DNA of 64,000 nucleotides from Anabaena lutea FACHB-196 (GCF_014698305.1 NZ_JACJST010000009.1:62001-126000), one strand, 5' to 3'; positions 45,450-55,095 are shown, numbered from the stretch's first letter. Program-made: numbers and translations. Notes: generated from the letters alone by a model not told the origin.

Positions 45450-45626
45450 TATAGCAGGTGACTTTTAACAGGTGACAGTGCTAGAAGCATTTTATTGTCT
45501 AAGTTTTAGCATTGGTTCGTGAACTACCGCCTTGTCCTTTGCTATATCCAAAAGTATAGGAGGAAACAGGGGACAGTGTGAAAAGTCTTATTGATGAATT
45601 GAAAGAAAAAGTTTAGGAGTTCAGAT

Positions 45627-46148
45627 ATGGAAAAATTATTTTTCGTCGATTGGTATGGAATTTTTGTTCCCAGTATGAGTGTCCCAGAACTCATTATCCG
45701 TGGCTCGTTGGTTTATTTGGCACTATTTTCAGTATTACGCCTACTACCTAGCCGACAATTGGGAACTTTAGGAATTGCAGATTTGCTTGTAGTTGTGCTG
45801 TTTGCAGAAGCGGCGCAAAATGCAATGGCGGGTAGTTATACATCAATTACTGAAGGTGCTATTTTAGTAGGCACTGTAATTTTTTGGAGTTTCCTGGTGA
45901 ACTGGTCAGGTTACAAATTTCCTGAATTTCAGCGAGTTATTAATCCTCCTCCATTGCTACTGATCAAAAATGGACGCTTGATTAAGCGACACTTAAAACG
46001 GGAATTAATTACAGAAGATGAGTTGATGAGCAAGTTACGTCAGCATGGTGTGGAATTCGTGGATGAAGTGAAGTTTGCATATTTGGAAGGTGACGGTAGC
46101 ATTAGTATCATCTCCACAGAATCTCAAACTAATTCTACTATTGAGTAA
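45627..46148 (+). CDS. DUF421/YetF-like membrane protein
   Basis: This 173-residue protein has three helices (LIIRGSLVYLALFSVLRL, IADLLVVVLFAEAAQNAM, ILVGTVIFWSFLVNWSG) followed by a cytoplasmic alpha/beta domain with PPPLLLIKNGRLIKRHLKRE and VKFAYLEGDGSISII. This matches the YetF/YcaP family, whose function is not settled. An AGGAG site lies upstream. It probably follows the YihY gene in the same transcript. Confidence 0.88.
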   Translation: MEKLFFVDWYGIFVPSMSVPELIIRGSLVYLALFSVLRLLPSRQLGTLGIADLLVVVLFAEAAQNAMAGSYTSITEGAILVGTVIFWSFLVNWSGYKFPEFQRVINPPPLLLIKNGRLIKRHLKRELITEDELMSKLRQHGVEFVDEVKFAYLEGDGSISIISTESQTNSTIE

Positions 46149-46218
46149 AAAGCGAAAGGAACAAATTAGAAACCCTAATTAAAATGTAAAATATGACGGT
46201 TGTATTAGATGCCTGAAT

Positions 46219-47514
46219 GTGATTGAGCGTTATACTTTGCCCGAAATGGGCAATCTGTGGAATGAAAACTATAAGCTACAAACCTGGCTGCAAGTAGAAA
46301 TTGCTGTTTGCGAAGCACAGGCAGAATTGGGTTACATTCCATCAGAGGCGGTTGCAGAAATTAAGTCTAAGGCGAATTTTGACCCTCAGCGGGTGCTAGA
46401 AATTGAGGCTGAAGTCCGCCATGATATGATCGCTTTCTTGACAAATGTCAATGAATATGTAGGTGATGCGGGACGCTATATTCACCTGGGTTTAACAAGT
46501 TCGGATGTGTTGGATACGGCGTTAGCGCTGCAATTGGTTGCGAGTTTGGATGTGCTGTTGCTACGCCTAGAAGATTTAATCCAGGCAATTCGCCATAAAG
46601 CCAGAGAACACCGTTATACTGTGATGATTGGGCGATCGCATGGAATTCACGCTGAACCAATAACTTTTGGTTTTAAGTTAGCTGGATGGTTAGCAGAAGT
46701 GTTACGACACCAAGAACGCTTGCAAATTCTCCGCAAAACCATAGCTGTAGGTAAAATCTCTGGGGCAGTCGGAACTTATGCTAATATCGAACCTCGTGTA
46801 GAAGCGATCGCTTGTCAAAAACTCGGACTCAAACCCGATACCGCCTCTACACAAGTTATTTCCCGCGATATCCATGCTGATTATGTACAGCAATTAGCCC
46901 TTGTTGCTGCATCCATTGAACGCTTTGCGGTAGAAATTCGCAATCTCCAAAAAACCGACGTTTTGGAAGTTGAGGAATTCTTCGCCAAAGGCCAAAAAGG
47001 CTCCAGTGCTATGCCCCACAAGCGTAACCCCATTCGTTCAGAACGACTCACTGGGATGGCGCGATTAGTGAGAAGTCATGCAGGTGCAGTCTTAGAAAAC
47101 GTAGCTTTATGGCACGAACGAGATATTTCTCACAGTTCTGTAGAACGGGTAGTTTTACCAGATGCTTGCATTTTAACCCACTTTATGCTGCATGAAATCA
47201 CCGACTTAGTGACAAATCTGCTGGTTTATCCCCAGAATATGGAACGGAATCTTAACTGCTATGGTGGTGTAGTTTTCAGTCAAAGAGTCTTACTGACTTT
47301 GATCGACAAAGGACTCAACCGCGAAGAAGCTTATGCGATCGTTCAACAAAACGCACACACAGCTTGGAATCAACCAGAAGGTAATTTCCGCGATTTGATT
47401 AGCAAAGATCCCCGTGTTACTCAAAAGTTGTCATCAGCAGAAATAGAAACCTGCTTTGATCCACAGCAGCATCTCAAGCATTTAGACCAAGTTTATCAAA
47501 GGCTGGGTATTTAA
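46219..47514 (+). CDS. purB: Adenylosuccinate lyase
   Basis: This 431-residue enzyme acts twice in purine synthesis, removing fumarate from SAICAR and from adenylosuccinate. It starts at GTG 46219 (MIERYTLPEMGNLWNENYKL). Signatures are HDMIAFLTNVNEYVGDAGRY, GLTSSDVLDTALALQL, GRSHGIHAEPITFG and the fumarase-family loop GSSAMPHKRNPIRSERLTG. The length matches the short bacterial form. The gene stands 70 bp after DUF421. Confidence 0.97.
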   Translation: MIERYTLPEMGNLWNENYKLQTWLQVEIAVCEAQAELGYIPSEAVAEIKSKANFDPQRVLEIEAEVRHDMIAFLTNVNEYVGDAGRYIHLGLTSSDVLDTALALQLVASLDVLLLRLEDLIQAIRHKAREHRYTVMIGRSHGIHAEPITFGFKLAGWLAEVLRHQERLQILRKTIAVGKISGAVGTYANIEPRVEAIACQKLGLKPDTASTQVISRDIHADYVQQLALVAASIERFAVEIRNLQKTDVLEVEEFFAKGQKGSSAMPHKRNPIRSERLTGMARLVRSHAGAVLENVALWHERDISHSSVERVVLPDACILTHFMLHEITDLVTNLLVYPQNMERNLNCYGGVVFSQRVLLTLIDKGLNREEAYAIVQQNAHTAWNQPEGNFRDLISKDPRVTQKLSSAEIETCFDPQQHLKHLDQVYQRLGI

Positions 47515-47581
47515 TTCCTGCTCTCATTAAGGAGGAGAGACGCGGAGAGGGGGAGACGCGGTGACGCGGTGATGTGGGGAT

Positions 47582-47625
47582 AAATAACCGAATTACGAAT
47601 TACGAATTACGAATTACGAATTATT
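47582..47625. repeat. ATTACGA heptamers
   Basis: Five or six AATTACG units lie between purB and the convergent MFS gene. The stop codon and last five residues of the MFS gene fall inside them. Confidence 0.9.
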
Positions 47626-48800
47626 TCCCCCTCTTTGCTCTGCGTTAAAAAAATACACCCACCAGCCACCAAAAACGCCACCGCACCCCCAAATCCACTG
47701 ACTACAAGTGTCATCCCTGGGGGAAAAACTACACTAAATAGACTCATTGCCAAGGAAAATCCCCCAAAATACGTCCCAATTCCTAACCCAGCCCAGCGTT
47801 GAGGCATTAACTCCAAAGCAAAGGGAATTACCCCATTGACAATTAAACTAAATCCAGTTATGATAAAAAATATGATGGGAATCTGTGCGCGCATATATAC
47901 CATTGCCAAAATTGAGCAAACAGTTATACCGACACCTGCGAGCATGACTCGACGATTTCCTAGCTTGACTGCACAGAAACCTGCGGGTAAAGCAGCAACA
48001 GCCAGAGCTAATCCAAACCAAACCATGATTGCAGTTATATCATTAGTATTAAGTTGAGTTTTCAGGGTTTTGCTTAAAGTATCCATCAGTAAACGGGAAC
48101 CCCAACCGACAGTAAAACCGGTAACTAAGATTAAACCTAAGTTTTTGAGAGGTATTTTGGGTGTTTCTAGATTTTGTTGTGCTGTTGGTATTGCTGGGGG
48201 TTGGACAAAGCGTAACGCAAATGCAGCAGCAAGAAGAACAAAGGAAGCGATCGCAAACGCCAAAATTGCACCTAAACTAAGAATAAACTGATTAGCAATT
48301 CCTCTAAAAGCAGCAACGACTCCTCCCGCTAAAGTCACAAAACTGACTGCTAAAGGTAACTCAGCCGGCATTGCATATATTGTTAATAAGCACATTGCTG
48401 GAGAACGAAAAATAGTCATTGCTAAAGCCCAAGCTACCAAAGCTAATGGTAAAATTCCCCGTATCACCTCAGTTGGGGGAATGAAAGTCACAATACAGGG
48501 GATAGCAATTAACAAAGTTGCAGCGAGAATTACACCTGCCAAGATAAAAGGAATGCGACTTCCTAATTTTAGTCTAGCTTGATCTGAAAGTCCCCCCATC
48601 AGTGGTTCCATCACCACAGCCAAGGCATTTTCTACAACTAATATACCAACTGCTAAAGATGCGGGAAAACCAAATTGAGTTAAAAGTTGGGGTAAATAAG
48701 TATTATAAACCAACCAAGTCAAGGTAATTGCTGCCTGTAAACCTGCTAAAACCCAAACTTGTACCCATAAAATACTTGGTTGAGATTTCGAGGTAGTCAT
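47607..48800 (-). CDS. MFS transporter
   Basis: This 397-residue transporter is taken from ATG 48800 (MTTSKSQPSILWVQVWV). About 12 hydrophobic helices are present, with the GGLSDQARLKLGSRIPFILA loop typical of major facilitator proteins of the GPH/sugar type. It probably moves a small solute with protons or sodium in the cytoplasmic membrane. The substrate is unknown. The C-terminus IIRNS and stop codon come from ATTACGA repeats. An upstream in-frame ATG at 48860 is less likely. Confidence 0.85.
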   Translation of the reverse strand: MTTSKSQPSILWVQVWVLAGLQAAITLTWLVYNTYLPQLLTQFGFPASLAVGILVVENALAVVMEPLMGGLSDQARLKLGSRIPFILAGVILAATLLIAIPCIVTFIPPTEVIRGILPLALVAWALAMTIFRSPAMCLLTIYAMPAELPLAVSFVTLAGGVVAAFRGIANQFILSLGAILAFAIASFVLLAAAFALRFVQPPAIPTAQQNLETPKIPLKNLGLILVTGFTVGWGSRLLMDTLSKTLKTQLNTNDITAIMVWFGLALAVAALPAGFCAVKLGNRRVMLAGVGITVCSILAMVYMRAQIPIIFFIITGFSLIVNGVIPFALELMPQRWAGLGIGTYFGGFSLAMSLFSVVFPPGMTLVVSGFGGAVAFLVAGGCIFLTQSKEGEIIRNS

Positions 48801-48964
48801 ATTGATATGGGAAGAAAAGTTTCCGTCTTTTATCAATATAAATGGTGGGTTACGGCGCAATGGTAAAAAATAGCAATCTTCACTATGATTATCTTACCCG
48901 TCTAACCCACCATAAGGTGTAACTAGGTACTCGGTACTCAGAACTCGGTACTCGGTACTCTGAT

Positions 48965-50137
48965 TTAATACTGGGGAACAGAAGAATCTACTTCCTGACT
49001 CCAAGCATTAATTCCACCTTTGACATTAGTTCCCACAATTCCGGCTTCCTTGAGAATACCAAGGGCTTTGGCAGAACGTCCACCCATTTTACAATGAGCA
49101 ATTAAGCGGTGTCCGTTGAGTATTTCCTTCACCTTAGCAACACCATCACCGGTTTCAATATCAGGTAAAGGTACTAATACTGAACCAGGAATTTTGGCAA
49201 TTTCATACTCATGGGGGTTACGGACATCGACCAATACAAAGTCTTTCGCACCACTGTCTATTAATGCCTTCAAATCCGTGACAGTCATTTCTTGAATTTC
49301 CATTTGCTGTTTCGCTTCTTCTGCTTGCGCTTGAGGTATACCGCAGAATATTTCGTAGTCTATTAACTTTTCAATGACTGGACGAATCGGATTAGGACGC
49401 AGTTTCAATTCTCGGAATTTCATTTCTAAGGCATTGTACAACAGCAAGCGTCCGCTGAGGGTATTACCATTACCAAGAATAATTTTGACTGTTTCGGTGG
49501 CTTGAATGATACCAATCATGCCTGGTAAAATCCCTAATACACCACCTTCTGCACAGGAGGGAACCATTCCTGGTGGTGGTGGTTCTGGATACAAATCACG
49601 ATAGTTGGGACCACCTTCGTAGTTAAATACGGTTGCTTGTCCTTCAAAGCGGAAAATGGAACCGTAAACGTTAGGTTTGTCTAACAATACGCAAGCGTCG
49701 TTAACTAAATATCTGGTGGGGAAGTTATCAGTACCATCAACTACGATATCGTAAGGACGAATGATATCGAGGGCGTTTTCGGAACTTAAGCGAGTTTCGT
49801 ATAAATCAACTTGACAATGGGGGTTGATTTCGTGAATACGGTTTTTCGCGGATTCGATTTTGGGTTTACCTACCCAAGATGTGCCGTGAATAACTTGACG
49901 TTGCAGATTGGAGGTATCAACGATATCAAAATCTACAATACCAATGCGTCCAATACCAGCTGCGGCTAAATATAACAGCAATGGTGATCCTAGTCCACCT
50001 GTACCGATACACAATACACTGGCAGCTTTGAGGCGTTTTTGCCCCTCCAGTCCCACTTCTGGCAAGATTAAGTGACGGGAGTAGCGTTCGTAGTCGTCTT
50101 TAGTCAACTGGATTTCATCCAGATTGGGATTTAGCAT
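48965..50137 (-). CDS. moeB: MoeB/ThiF-type adenylyltransferase with C-terminal rhodanese domain
   Basis: This 390-residue E1-like enzyme adenylates the C-terminal Gly-Gly of small ubiquitin-fold sulfur carriers. The nucleotide site is SVLCIGTGGLGSPLLLYLAA, followed by IGRIGIVDFDIVDTSNLQRQ and VDGTDNFPTRYLVNDACV. The catalytic-loop region is VPSCAEGGVLGILPGMIG. Residues about 290-390 are a rhodanese domain with active-site cysteine in LIAHCKMGGRSAKA, which could pass sulfur. It lies 33 bp after a JAMM protease gene, a pairing seen with MoaD/ThiS/CysO-type systems. MoaD itself is not in the window. Confidence 0.93.
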   Translation of the reverse strand: MLNPNLDEIQLTKDDYERYSRHLILPEVGLEGQKRLKAASVLCIGTGGLGSPLLLYLAAAGIGRIGIVDFDIVDTSNLQRQVIHGTSWVGKPKIESAKNRIHEINPHCQVDLYETRLSSENALDIIRPYDIVVDGTDNFPTRYLVNDACVLLDKPNVYGSIFRFEGQATVFNYEGGPNYRDLYPEPPPPGMVPSCAEGGVLGILPGMIGIIQATETVKIILGNGNTLSGRLLLYNALEMKFRELKLRPNPIRPVIEKLIDYEIFCGIPQAQAEEAKQQMEIQEMTVTDLKALIDSGAKDFVLVDVRNPHEYEIAKIPGSVLVPLPDIETGDGVAKVKEILNGHRLIAHCKMGGRSAKALGILKEAGIVGTNVKGGINAWSQEVDSSVPQY

Positions 50138-50170
50138 AGCAGTTGAATGGGAAAGCGCGGAGTATTAATG

Positions 50171-50638
50171 TTAACTTAAAATTGTTAAGTTTATATCTTC
50201 GATTGTTTCGGCTTGAAACTGGTGGTTTTCGTCAAGACTCCAACTTTGCAGTTCACAAGCTTTACCATTTTGGACGGAAACTATTATATATGAGTATTCT
50301 GGCCAAGCATAGAGTCTATCCCATTCTGAAGGGATAGCGGGGTAATCAGGATGGGAATGATAGATACCAATTATACTCAAGTTGCGGTTTCTGGCTTCCC
50401 TTTGCATTTGTAACATGAAAGCGGGTGCGATCGCATATCTTCTCTTGGTACTCTGGGCTTCTGCTGTAAAATTCACCGCTTCTTGATTCCAGGCGTTTTC
50501 TGTGGGTATGACTGTAATCAGGGTTTTGCTATCTTCAGCCATATGGCCTAGCATGATCCCACAGCATTCTTCAGGATAGGTGTTTTCGGCGTGATTGTTG
50601 ATAATTTGTAAATGTTCTGGGTGGAGTTTGAGGTTCAT
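50171..50638 (-). CDS. JAMM (Mov34/MPN/PAD-1) metalloprotease
   Basis: This 155-residue zinc protease has the complete JAMM motif: the upstream glutamate in YPEECCGIMLG, then IIGIYHSHPDYPAIPSEWD with H-x-H, S and D ligands. Stand-alone bacterial JAMM enzymes such as Mec of Mycobacterium trim a residue from, or release products from, sulfur-carrier proteins. Its position directly upstream of moeB-rhodanese supports work on a MoaD/CysO-like carrier. The substrate is inferred. Confidence 0.9.
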   Translation of the reverse strand: MNLKLHPEHLQIINNHAENTYPEECCGIMLGHMAEDSKTLITVIPTENAWNQEAVNFTAEAQSTKRRYAIAPAFMLQMQREARNRNLSIIGIYHSHPDYPAIPSEWDRLYAWPEYSYIIVSVQNGKACELQSWSLDENHQFQAETIEDINLTILS

Positions 50639-50846
50639 TTTTGATTTTCAACCGCAGATAAACGCAGATTAAGAGGATATGTTTTTAGAGGTTGTGTGTA
50701 CTACTCGTTCTATTTTTATTTTAGAATTGCCCAATTCGAGAAGACACCCGTAGGTTGTCTACATCTGCGGTTAAAAATTACTATTTACTATTAGGGTGAA
50801 CAATGCTCACCCTACTTGTGTCATTAAGAAAAAAGCATCGCTATAA

Positions 50847-51578
50847 TTATGTTACTATCGTAACTTTTCCTGTAGCTAGGTCATAACGTCCGCCCACAAT
50901 TTTCAGTTTACCTTCTTTAATCAAACCGCTTAAAATTGTCGAACTTTCTGCCAAATTTTGCGCCTGATATTGAACATTGGCAATAATAGAATTTTCTTCT
51001 AAATTACCAGTTTTATTTCTAACGCTTTCTACAGCTGGTTTGATTTCTTCGACAAAAGTACCAATTCTTCCTGGTAAGGGATCACCTTTGATTGCTGCTG
51101 CTACTGCACCACATTTGGCATGACCCAGAACTACAATTAACTGAGCGCCTAATACTGCTGTGGAAAATTCTAAACTACCAATTGCTGTTGGACTAACAAC
51201 ATTACCAGCAACACGAACTACAAATAAATCTCCTAGTCCTTGATCAAAGACAATTTCCGCAGGTACTCTAGAATCAGCGCAACCTAGTATAGCTGCAAAT
51301 GGATATTGGGCTAGAGCGGTTTCTTGCAAACGCGATTTTGATTGGTGAGGATTAAGACGTTTTCCTTCTACAAATCGCTGATTTCCTGCTACCAAACTTT
51401 TTAAGGCTGCGTCTGGACTAATTGGTTGTGGTTTGACAGATGTAGGTGGGTTGTCTGCTATAGCCGGCTCTCCTTTTAAGAGTATAGTACTAGCAGCAGT
51501 TACTCCAATGCCAAGACTACCTACCCCTGCTAATTTTAAAAAGTTACGGCGACCTACAAATCCGTTAATTTTACTCAT
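50847..51578 (-). CDS. Beta-type carbonic anhydrase, exported
   Basis: This 243-residue protein opens with a twin-arginine signal (RRNFLKLAGVGSLGIGVTAA) and a cleavage site near AIA-DN, so it should act in the periplasm or be lumen-facing. The zinc residues of beta-carbonic anhydrases appear as ILGCADSRVPAEIVF and VVLGHAKCGAVAAA. It hydrates CO2 to bicarbonate. It looks like the EcaB-type enzymes of cyanobacteria, but I do not assert orthology. It is a single gene. Confidence 0.93.
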   Translation of the reverse strand: MSKINGFVGRRNFLKLAGVGSLGIGVTAASTILLKGEPAIADNPPTSVKPQPISPDAALKSLVAGNQRFVEGKRLNPHQSKSRLQETALAQYPFAAILGCADSRVPAEIVFDQGLGDLFVVRVAGNVVSPTAIGSLEFSTAVLGAQLIVVLGHAKCGAVAAAIKGDPLPGRIGTFVEEIKPAVESVRNKTGNLEENSIIANVQYQAQNLAESSTILSGLIKEGKLKIVGGRYDLATGKVTIVT

Positions 51579-51708
51579 TCCTTAATTACCTGAAAACAGA
51601 TAATTTGGTTATACCATTTATATACAACTCATAAAGCTGCTGTTTTGGCATTTTTTGCTTTTTCTCAGATGAGTAATTTTTTGTAAAGTTTTTCTTATTA
51701 AGATTGAT

Positions 51709-52437
51709 TTAATGCTTCTTCCCTGCACCTAAATATAATTCTCCCACTTTGGGATCAGTTAACAATTCTCTACCAGTTCCAGAAATAGCATCTCGTCCTG
51801 ATTCTAATACACAACCACGATCAGCCATTTCCAAGGCTTTACGCGCGTTTTGTTCTACTAAGACAATGGCTGTACCCGATTGGTTAATTTGTTTAATTTG
51901 CTCAAATACTTGCGTTACCAAGATGGGAGATAAAGCCGCAGAAGGTTCATCTAAAAGTAGTAAACTGGGTTCTAACATCAAAGCTTTACCCATCGCTAAC
52001 ATCTGTCTTTCCCCACCAGATAAGGTTCCTGCACGTTGACGACGGCGATCGCTTAATCTGGGAAACATGGTGTATATTTTATCTTTTAGGGGTTTAATGG
52101 GAATATTTCGCACAAAGGCTCCCATTTCCAGGTTTTCTTCAATCGTCAGGGAAGGGAAAACGTTGGCTATTTGTGGGACATAACACATTCCCCGTTGGAC
52201 GATTTGATTGGACTTTAACCCGGCAATATTGTCCCCTTTGAAGGTAATTGTGCCTGTGTGGGGTGTTAAAAGTCCAAATATGGTTTTTGCTAAGGTGGAT
52301 TTACCAGCACCATTAGGACCAATAACGGTGACTAATTCGCCAGGTAATACTCGAAAATTTACACCTTGTAATATATCTACATCTTTGATATATCCAGCGT
52401 AGACATTTTCCACTTCTAATAAATAATCATTAGTCAT
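51709..52437 (-). CDS. livF: Branched-chain/neutral amino acid ABC transporter ATPase (LivF/NatE type)
   Basis: This 242-residue ABC ATPase has Walker A VIGPNGAGKSTLAKTIFG, signature TLSGGERQMLAMGKAL and Walker B LLLLDEPSAALSP, followed by the switch histidine region replaced by VEQNARKALE as usual in LivF. The partner permeases and binding protein are not adjacent, as is typical for the dispersed nat genes of cyanobacteria. The start codon lies in TAATGAC repeat DNA. The substrate is inferred from the family. Confidence 0.88.
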   Translation of the reverse strand: MTNDYLLEVENVYAGYIKDVDILQGVNFRVLPGELVTVIGPNGAGKSTLAKTIFGLLTPHTGTITFKGDNIAGLKSNQIVQRGMCYVPQIANVFPSLTIEENLEMGAFVRNIPIKPLKDKIYTMFPRLSDRRRQRAGTLSGGERQMLAMGKALMLEPSLLLLDEPSAALSPILVTQVFEQIKQINQSGTAIVLVEQNARKALEMADRGCVLESGRDAISGTGRELLTDPKVGELYLGAGKKH

Positions 52438-52556
52438 TAGTCGTTAGTCATTAGTCATTAGTTATTAGTCAGTAGGAACAAGGAACTAGAAATTGGTAAT
52501 TGGGTTATTTATTTCCCTAGTCCCCAGTCCCCAGTCCCCAGTCCCCAGTCCCCAGT
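52434..52556. repeat. TTAGTCA and CCCCAGT heptamers
   Basis: Units of TTAGTCATTAGTCA adjoin the livF start, and units of CCCCAGTCCCCAGTC (52520-52556) adjoin the end of the ferredoxin gene. Together they fill most of the 120-bp gap. Confidence 0.9.
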
Positions 52557-52559
52557 CAC

Positions 52560-52787
52560 CTAAGAGGGTGTTTTTTGCAATTCAGGGCGTTCTTCTGCCA
52601 GAATTGCATTTTCTACAGGGCAAACTTGTAAACAGATGCCACAGTCGATACAGGTAGCAAAGTCAATCCAGTACCAATCGGTGCCTTTGACGTTTTTACC
52701 TGGGCCCTCATGAATGCAAGCTACAGGACAAGCTACTACGCAGTCAGCCACGCCTTCACAAACTTCAGTCACAATTGTATGTGGCAT
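52560..52787 (-). CDS. 4Fe-4S dicluster ferredoxin
   Basis: This 75-residue ferredoxin has two cysteine clusters: EVCEGVADCVVACPVACI near residues 9-26 and CIDCGICLQVCPVENAI near 46-62. It should carry two iron-sulfur clusters and shuttle low-potential electrons in the cytoplasm. The spacing C-x5-C-x3-C-P in the first cluster differs from the second, so one cluster could be 3Fe-4S. Its partner is unknown. Confidence 0.92.
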   Translation of the reverse strand: MPHTIVTEVCEGVADCVVACPVACIHEGPGKNVKGTDWYWIDFATCIDCGICLQVCPVENAILAEERPELQKTPS

Positions 52788-52851
52788 TTTATCGATTCCC
52801 TCTCTTTAATGAATCAGTAGTTTTTAGCGTAACAATTTGTAATGTTATCTG

Positions 52852-54063
52852 TTAACCTACTGCTTCAATTGTCGTTGTACCATCCGCTTTAATCCAGGCG
52901 ATTTGGGCGATAGAGCGATCGCTTGCATATTGACGGATAGCCTCTGTATCTCTTCCCCCCAAGTCAATTTCTACTCGCACTAACTCAGGAGTATCTCGTA
53001 ACTTCTGGGCGTAAGCAAAAGCCGCCGCTTCAGCCGTTTTGCTTTCTGGTACTACTAACCAATTACTTGCGGGTATATTCTGAGGTAATTGCTGAGTTGA
53101 TACAAGAGTTTGGTATAAATCATCAATGCTCAATTCAAAACCAATACCGGGAATGTTTTCCCCTTGGGGATGATATAGCCCCAAAAGTTGATCATAACGA
53201 CCACCACGCCCTAAAACCTTGGCTTGACCATCTGTATCACTGACTACTTCAAACACAATACCTGTGTAATAATCAATAGTTTGAATCAAACTCAAGTCGA
53301 GAATTAAGGGAAATTTGCGGGCTGATTCTAGTAAATCTACTAGAGATTTGAGATTATTTACCGCCTGTTGCTGCTCGGAGTCTAGATCTAAGCTGCTGAC
53401 TTTGGCCAAGACATCTGCACTATTACCGCGCAAATCCAGCATGATTCTGGCACGTTCGCGGAGTTCGTCATCGAGAGGTAGAGTATCTATTGTAATGCGA
53501 TCAAGATGTGCGATCGCACTCCTCACCTTACTTTGCAAATTGCCAGGAAAAGCATTGAGTAGGGAGCGAGTAATTCCTGCTTCACCTAAGATTAAATGCC
53601 AGCCCTGCAAATCTAAAGCTGCTAAACAATTGGCTACCAACAATAACACTTCAGCATTTGCCAGTAACCCACCTGATCCTAGCAATTCCACCCCAGCTTG
53701 ATAATATTCTTGCTGACGATTATGGCGCTTTTCCCAGTTGCGGCGAAATACGTTGGCATTGTAATACAGCCGTTGGGGATAAGTCGCCCCAGCCATGCGA
53801 GTAACCACTGTACGGGCAATAGAAGCTGTGAGTTCTGGACGTAAGCCCAATTCTTCATTTTGCCCACTTTGCAGTTCAATGACCATCTGGCGCTGAATTG
53901 CTTCACCCGCCATCAAAGTATCCATGCGTTCCAAAGTTGAGGTAATAATCCTGTGATATCCCCAACGATGAAATACTTGTTGTAACCTATCTTCAATCCA
54001 GCGTTTTTGAGCCACATCTAAAGGGAGTAAATCCCTAGCTCCCGCTGCTGGTTGATACACCAT
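52852..54063 (-). CDS. hisZ: ATP phosphoribosyltransferase regulatory subunit
   Basis: This 403-residue HisRS-like protein starts MVYQPAAGARDLLPLDVAQK. It keeps the class II core (RYYNANVFRRNWEKRHNRQQ and IDYYTGIVFEVVSDTDGQAK, VLGRGGRYDQLLGLYHPQGE) but has no anticodon-binding domain like that of HisS. HisZ partners the short HisG to start histidine synthesis and mediates feedback control. Its first base overlaps the stop of the J-domain gene, so the two may be co-transcribed. Confidence 0.93.
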   Translation of the reverse strand: MVYQPAAGARDLLPLDVAQKRWIEDRLQQVFHRWGYHRIITSTLERMDTLMAGEAIQRQMVIELQSGQNEELGLRPELTASIARTVVTRMAGATYPQRLYYNANVFRRNWEKRHNRQQEYYQAGVELLGSGGLLANAEVLLLVANCLAALDLQGWHLILGEAGITRSLLNAFPGNLQSKVRSAIAHLDRITIDTLPLDDELRERARIMLDLRGNSADVLAKVSSLDLDSEQQQAVNNLKSLVDLLESARKFPLILDLSLIQTIDYYTGIVFEVVSDTDGQAKVLGRGGRYDQLLGLYHPQGENIPGIGFELSIDDLYQTLVSTQQLPQNIPASNWLVVPESKTAEAAAFAYAQKLRDTPELVRVEIDLGGRDTEAIRQYASDRSIAQIAWIKADGTTTIEAVG

Positions 54064-54998
54064 TATTTTTTCCCACCAAACAAACCACCAAACAAACCGC
54101 CACTTCCAGACTTATCTGGTTGCTTATCTCCGCTATTAGGAGATGAATTCACCTGAGTAGCACTGGGTTTAATGCCTAAAGCCTTGTCTACTTTGGGTTT
54201 CCATTCCAAAGCCAATTTGTCTTGAGGATTTAATTTCAGTGCATTGTCAAAGTGAATTTTTGCCATTCGCAGCTGATTTTCCCCTAAATATGCCATTGCG
54301 ATCAAGCTATGGCAACGACTATTTCTCGGCTCTAGCCTCAAGGCATCTTGCAATTCTACTTTGGCTAGGGCAAATTGGTTTTTTTGAAGTAAAGTTTGAG
54401 CGCGACGGACGTACTGTTCCACAGCTGAGTCTTCTTTAGGCGGTGGTGGTGGCGGTGTTGGTGGCGCTAGATTTGTCCTGGGGGGACTGGCGTTAGGTAA
54501 TTGGGGCTGGATGATTAACTGCCCTGATTTCCGCATCAGGTAGACTAAATTTAATTCACTAATTTGGCCAATTATTCGGCTTGCTTGCTGCAATTCATCA
54601 AATTGAGTTGTGGCAATTTTAGTGATCTGATTTTTGTACAATAGGTCTATATTCGGTGCGATCGCTAATTCCTTGGCTACATCTGTGTTGAGATCTACTG
54701 ATCCTGATCCTTGTCCCAGACGCTTACCTATTTGCGATAAAACTAAGGTATATTCTGCCCGATTGCGTTCTACAGATAGTTTTTCATATGCTGGATTAAC
54801 CAGCTTAGATAACAATTCATGGGCTATTTGTTTGTCTGTTTCACCGACCACAGTAGAACTATCTGGGTGCAAGCGCCGAGCAATTTTGAGATAGCGTTTG
54901 CGAACTTCTTTGGCATCCGCATCAATTGGCACACACAAAATTGCATGGTAATCTATGAAATCATATTTAAATAGTCCGCAATCTAATTTTAAAGGCAT
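54063..54998 (-). CDS. J-domain protein with TPR repeats
   Basis: This 311-residue protein is taken from ATG 54998 (MPLKLDCGLFKYDFIDYHAI). Residues about 15-75 form a DnaJ domain with the HPD motif in ARRLHPDSSTV. A proline stretch (LAPPTPPPPPPKED) separates it from two or three TPR units (AQTLLQKNQFALAKVELQDA, AYLGENQLRMAKIHFDNAL), and the tail is Gly-rich (GSGGLFGGLFGGKK). It probably recruits DnaK to a client. The gene overlaps hisZ by one base. Confidence 0.88.
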   Translation of the reverse strand: MPLKLDCGLFKYDFIDYHAILCVPIDADAKEVRKRYLKIARRLHPDSSTVVGETDKQIAHELLSKLVNPAYEKLSVERNRAEYTLVLSQIGKRLGQGSGSVDLNTDVAKELAIAPNIDLLYKNQITKIATTQFDELQQASRIIGQISELNLVYLMRKSGQLIIQPQLPNASPPRTNLAPPTPPPPPPKEDSAVEQYVRRAQTLLQKNQFALAKVELQDALRLEPRNSRCHSLIAMAYLGENQLRMAKIHFDNALKLNPQDKLALEWKPKVDKALGIKPSATQVNSSPNSGDKQPDKSGSGGLFGGLFGGKK

Positions 54999-55095
54999 AA
55001 TAATACAAGTGTTGCGTGTTGCACCCAAACAGCAATTTTTCTTAGTTTACCCTACCTATAAGGTTTAGCTATCAGTTCTTGATCATTGTCTTTGA

